NCBI GenBank assembly: GCA_021793895.1
Contig: JAJYRW010000078.1
Span: forward strand, 1-6,678
Reading direction: 5' to 3'
Length of the DNA stretch: 6,678 nucleotides
DNA from: Actinomycetes bacterium
Lineage (GTDB): Bacteria; Actinomycetota; Actinomycetes; Actinomycetales; JAJYRW01
The notes beneath the pieces were generated by a model, which saw only the letters and a program-made list of their open reading frames with translations, was not told the origin of the DNA and did not search any database. Position 1 is the first letter of the stretch, and each line of letters opens with the position of its first letter. Position numbers and translations under genes: made by a program. Positions 4,906 to 6,678 of the stretch are shown here, in pieces.

Positions 4906-5949
4906 CTAGAGTTCCAGCCCGATCAGCATCGGTTCGGGCACCAGGGTGATCCCGTATTGATTTTGGACGGCACCGCGCACCTCCCGCGCCAAATCCACCA
5001 CGTCCGCGGCGGCTGCTTTTCCGCGGTTAGTCAGCGCGAGCGTGTGCTTAGTTGATACCGCTGCCGGGCCCGGCAGCCCGTAGCCGCGGTGAATGCCGGC
5101 GTGTTCAATCAGCCAGGCTGCTGAGGTCTTCACCTGCCCGTTTGGGGTGGGGTAGCGGGGCGCTTCCGCCGGAAGCGCCCCGGCGGCTTCGGCAGTCAAA
5201 ATGGGGTTCGTGAAGAAAGAGCCCGCACTCCAGGTGTCATGGTCGGCCGCATTTAACACCATGCCCTTTTGATTGCGCAGCGCTAAGACGGCATCGCGCA
5301 CCTCCGCTAAAGGCACGCGGTCCCCCAGGTTGACGTCTAAGAAGCTGGCTAGTTGCTGATAGCGGATCGGTGCGGACATCTCACCGGTGCGCATTTGCAG
5401 CTCCATAGATAACACCACCCAGCGCGGTGTCGCGCCCAGCAGCGTGCGCTTAAGCACCGAGTCGCGGTAGGCCAGCTCTAACTCCCCCACCGCGAACATC
5501 CGGATGCGGTTCTCCAACCGGTCCCACACGCGCACCGAAGCCAGCACATCGCCGACCTCTTGGCCATAGGCACCAACGTTTTGTACCGGGGTGGCGCCGG
5601 CGGAGCCGGGAATTCCCGATAAGCACTCCACGCCCACCCAGCCTTCTGTTACGCAGCGGGACACGACGTCGTCCCAAATTGTTCCCGCGGTGATGGAGAC
5701 GGAAACACCCGCGCACGCCGAGATATCCGGTACGTGGATTTCGCGCCGGGCGTCGTGGACAACTGTGCCGGGAAAACCAGAATCGGCGACGACGAGGTTG
5801 GAGCCGCCACCAAGGACCAGGAGCGGCTCGCCAGCAGCGTCACACTCGGCGATTGCGGTGGTGAATTCCTCTTCGGTGGTCGCAGTGACGATTTTTTGCG
5901 GCGGGCCTCCCACTCGCAGCGTCGTCAGTTCGCGAAGCGGGGTGGTCAC
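4906..5949 (-). CDS. murB: UDP-N-acetylmuramate dehydrogenase
   Basis: This FAD enzyme uses NADPH to reduce UDP-N-acetylenolpyruvoylglucosamine to UDP-N-acetylmuramate, the second committed step of peptidoglycan synthesis in the cytoplasm. The 347 residues span the FAD-binding domain, with LVLGGGSNLVVAD (44-56) and SGIPGSAGATPVQNVGAYGQ (111-130), and the MurB C-terminal domain. Catalytic features are present: Tyr161-Arg162 in AYRDSVLK, the proton donor Ser244 in SAGSFFTNP, and Glu339 in VPEPMLIG. NQKGMVLN (226-233) and AAWLIEHAG (277-285) are further family motifs. Length is close to E. coli MurB (342). The start is GTG at 5949, overlapping the transporter stop as GTGA. No Shine-Dalgarno sequence precedes it, so translation probably depends on coupling to the upstream gene. 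It converges on the deaminase gene with a five-base gap. Confidence 0.96.
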   Translation of the reverse strand: MTTPLRELTTLRVGGPPQKIVTATTEEEFTTAIAECDAAGEPLLVLGGGSNLVVADSGFPGTVVHDARREIHVPDISACAGVSVSITAGTIWDDVVSRCVTEGWVGVECLSGIPGSAGATPVQNVGAYGQEVGDVLASVRVWDRLENRIRMFAVGELELAYRDSVLKRTLLGATPRWVVLSMELQMRTGEMSAPIRYQQLASFLDVNLGDRVPLAEVRDAVLALRNQKGMVLNAADHDTWSAGSFFTNPILTAEAAGALPAEAPRYPTPNGQVKTSAAWLIEHAGIHRGYGLPGPAAVSTKHTLALTNRGKAAAADVVDLAREVRGAVQNQYGITLVPEPMLIGLEL

Positions 5950-6678
5950 GATTTAACACTACGCTCTCGCGCGTTATTGCGTAACGCTTCTTCGTGGAGG
6001 GCGGTGCGCGATCCCGGTAGCGGCGCCGCCTTGGCCGCGATAACGAAGCCGATGGCCATGGGGATTGCGATTAACAGCAATGAGTTGCGGTAGCCCAGGT
6101 GATCCGCCACAAATCCAACGAGTGGTGGGCCGGCTAAGAACGCCGTATAACCAATGGCGGCAACGACGGCGACGCGGCGGGCAGCTCGGAGCGGATCGTC
6201 GGAGGCCGCGCTCATGCCGACCGGGAAGCCCAGCGCCGAGCCCAGACCCCAAAGAGCAATTCCGACCACCGCGAGGTAGAACCAGGGGCTGAGGCCAAAC
6301 AGCAACAGGCCAATAACGCCACAGGCAGCTGACAGGCGCAGAACGAATACGCGGCCCCGGCGGTCCAGTAGCCCGTTGCCAAACAGGCGCATGGCCGTCA
6401 TCGCCGTGAGGAATACTCCCAGCGAAATTGCGCCCACCGTTTCCGAGGCTCGCTCAGTAAGGTCGGGGGTCATTTCGGATTCCACCGCGACTGCGATCCA
6501 GTCATTGGCCGCGCCCTCGGTCAAGGTTGCAGCCAAAACCAATAGGCCAATGAGTAGCGTGCGGGCCTCAAGCCACGGGGAGCGGTGCTTGGCCGGCGCC
6601 TCGCGGGCGGTTTCGGTGATCGGGGCGCTCGAGGTGGCGGGTGTTCGCGAGGAGGAGTCCGTTGCGGTGGCGGATGTC
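5946..6678 (-). CDS. Major facilitator superfamily transporter, C-terminal half (partial)
   Basis: The frame is open from the right window edge (first full codon at 6677) to TGA at 5948-5946, giving 243 residues without an N-terminus. After a Ser/Thr/Pro/Ala-rich, probably cytoplasmic stretch of about 35 residues come six hydrophobic segments, as expected for helices 7-12 of a 12-helix transporter. They begin near TLLIGLLVLAATLTEGAAND, GVFLTAMTAMRLFGNGLL, VLRLSAACGVIGLLLFGL, FYLAVVGIALWGLGSALGF, VAVVAAIGYTAFLAGPPLVG and SLLLIAIPMAIGFVIAAKA. GNGLLDRRGR between the second and third is the repeated motif-A loop of the family. A TTG at 6542 could be misread as a start, but it lies within the first visible membrane helix. 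Substrate is unknown; the form resembles actinobacterial efflux-type permeases. The stop overlaps the murB start by four bases. Confidence 0.88.
   Translation of the reverse strand, partial: TSATATDSSSRTPATSSAPITETAREAPAKHRSPWLEARTLLIGLLVLAATLTEGAANDWIAVAVESEMTPDLTERASETVGAISLGVFLTAMTAMRLFGNGLLDRRGRVFVLRLSAACGVIGLLLFGLSPWFYLAVVGIALWGLGSALGFPVGMSAASDDPLRAARRVAVVAAIGYTAFLAGPPLVGFVADHLGYRNSLLLIAIPMAIGFVIAAKAAPLPGSRTALHEEALRNNARERSVKS

Noticed and set aside
4885..4917. Bidirectional rho-independent terminator between add and murB
   Set aside because: The stem is interrupted by a two-base bulge, has a 17-base loop, and lacks a T-run on either side.
5946..6542. A complete 198-residue transporter starting at TTG 6542
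   Set aside because: The frame continues open to the right edge, and the TTG falls within a membrane helix. The gene is a partial longer transporter, not a short protein.
1..6678. CRISPR array, insertion sequence, prophage or defence system
   Set aside because: No spaced repeats, transposase, integrase or defence-type domains are visible. All large genes belong to housekeeping families or a common transporter family.

Overview
The window looks like ordinary chromosomal DNA from a moderately GC-rich Gram-positive actinobacterium. The evidence is the frequent GTG starts, the acidic N-terminal extension on NusG, the short single-span SecE, and the gene order. From memory, the chain murB, adenosine deaminase, class I aminotransferase, tRNA-Trp, secE, nusG, rplK, rplA also occurs in Streptomyces coelicolor. 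Genus cannot be fixed from this sequence. I see no mobile element, CRISPR array, rRNA or sign of recent transfer.

Left half, minus strand (read right to left): tRNA-Trp (2307-2379), secE (to 1942), nusG (1125-1820), rplK (672-1106) and rplA (591 down to the window edge, C-terminus missing). This is the classic translocase, transcription factor and ribosomal L1-stalk/L11 block. The 18-base nusG-rplK gap implies one transcript. The 80-base gap between rplK and rplA can fold into a two-helix element just upstream of the rplA ribosome-binding site. It is a candidate site for L1 feedback control and the most interesting regulatory signal here.

Centre, 2380-2550: a 171-base divergent region with no gene. 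It should hold the promoter for the tRNA/secE block (a TAAGAT -10-like box just upstream of the tRNA) and one for the aminotransferase. That GTG start has no properly spaced Shine-Dalgarno sequence and may be leaderless. Two short inverted repeats lie in the region.

Right half: on the plus strand, a class I PLP aminotransferase (2551-3774, probably aspartate aminotransferase) is followed 46 bases later by an adenosine-deaminase-family enzyme (3821-4900). They face murB (4906-5949, minus) with only five bases between the stop codons. murB overlaps by four bases (GTGA) the end of a major facilitator transporter gene whose N-terminal half lies beyond the right edge.

Functionally the block combines protein synthesis and export (L1, L11, NusG, SecE, tRNA-Trp), amino-acid transamination, purine salvage and a cytoplasmic step of peptidoglycan precursor synthesis. 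No new system was found. The findings are regulatory and small-scale.
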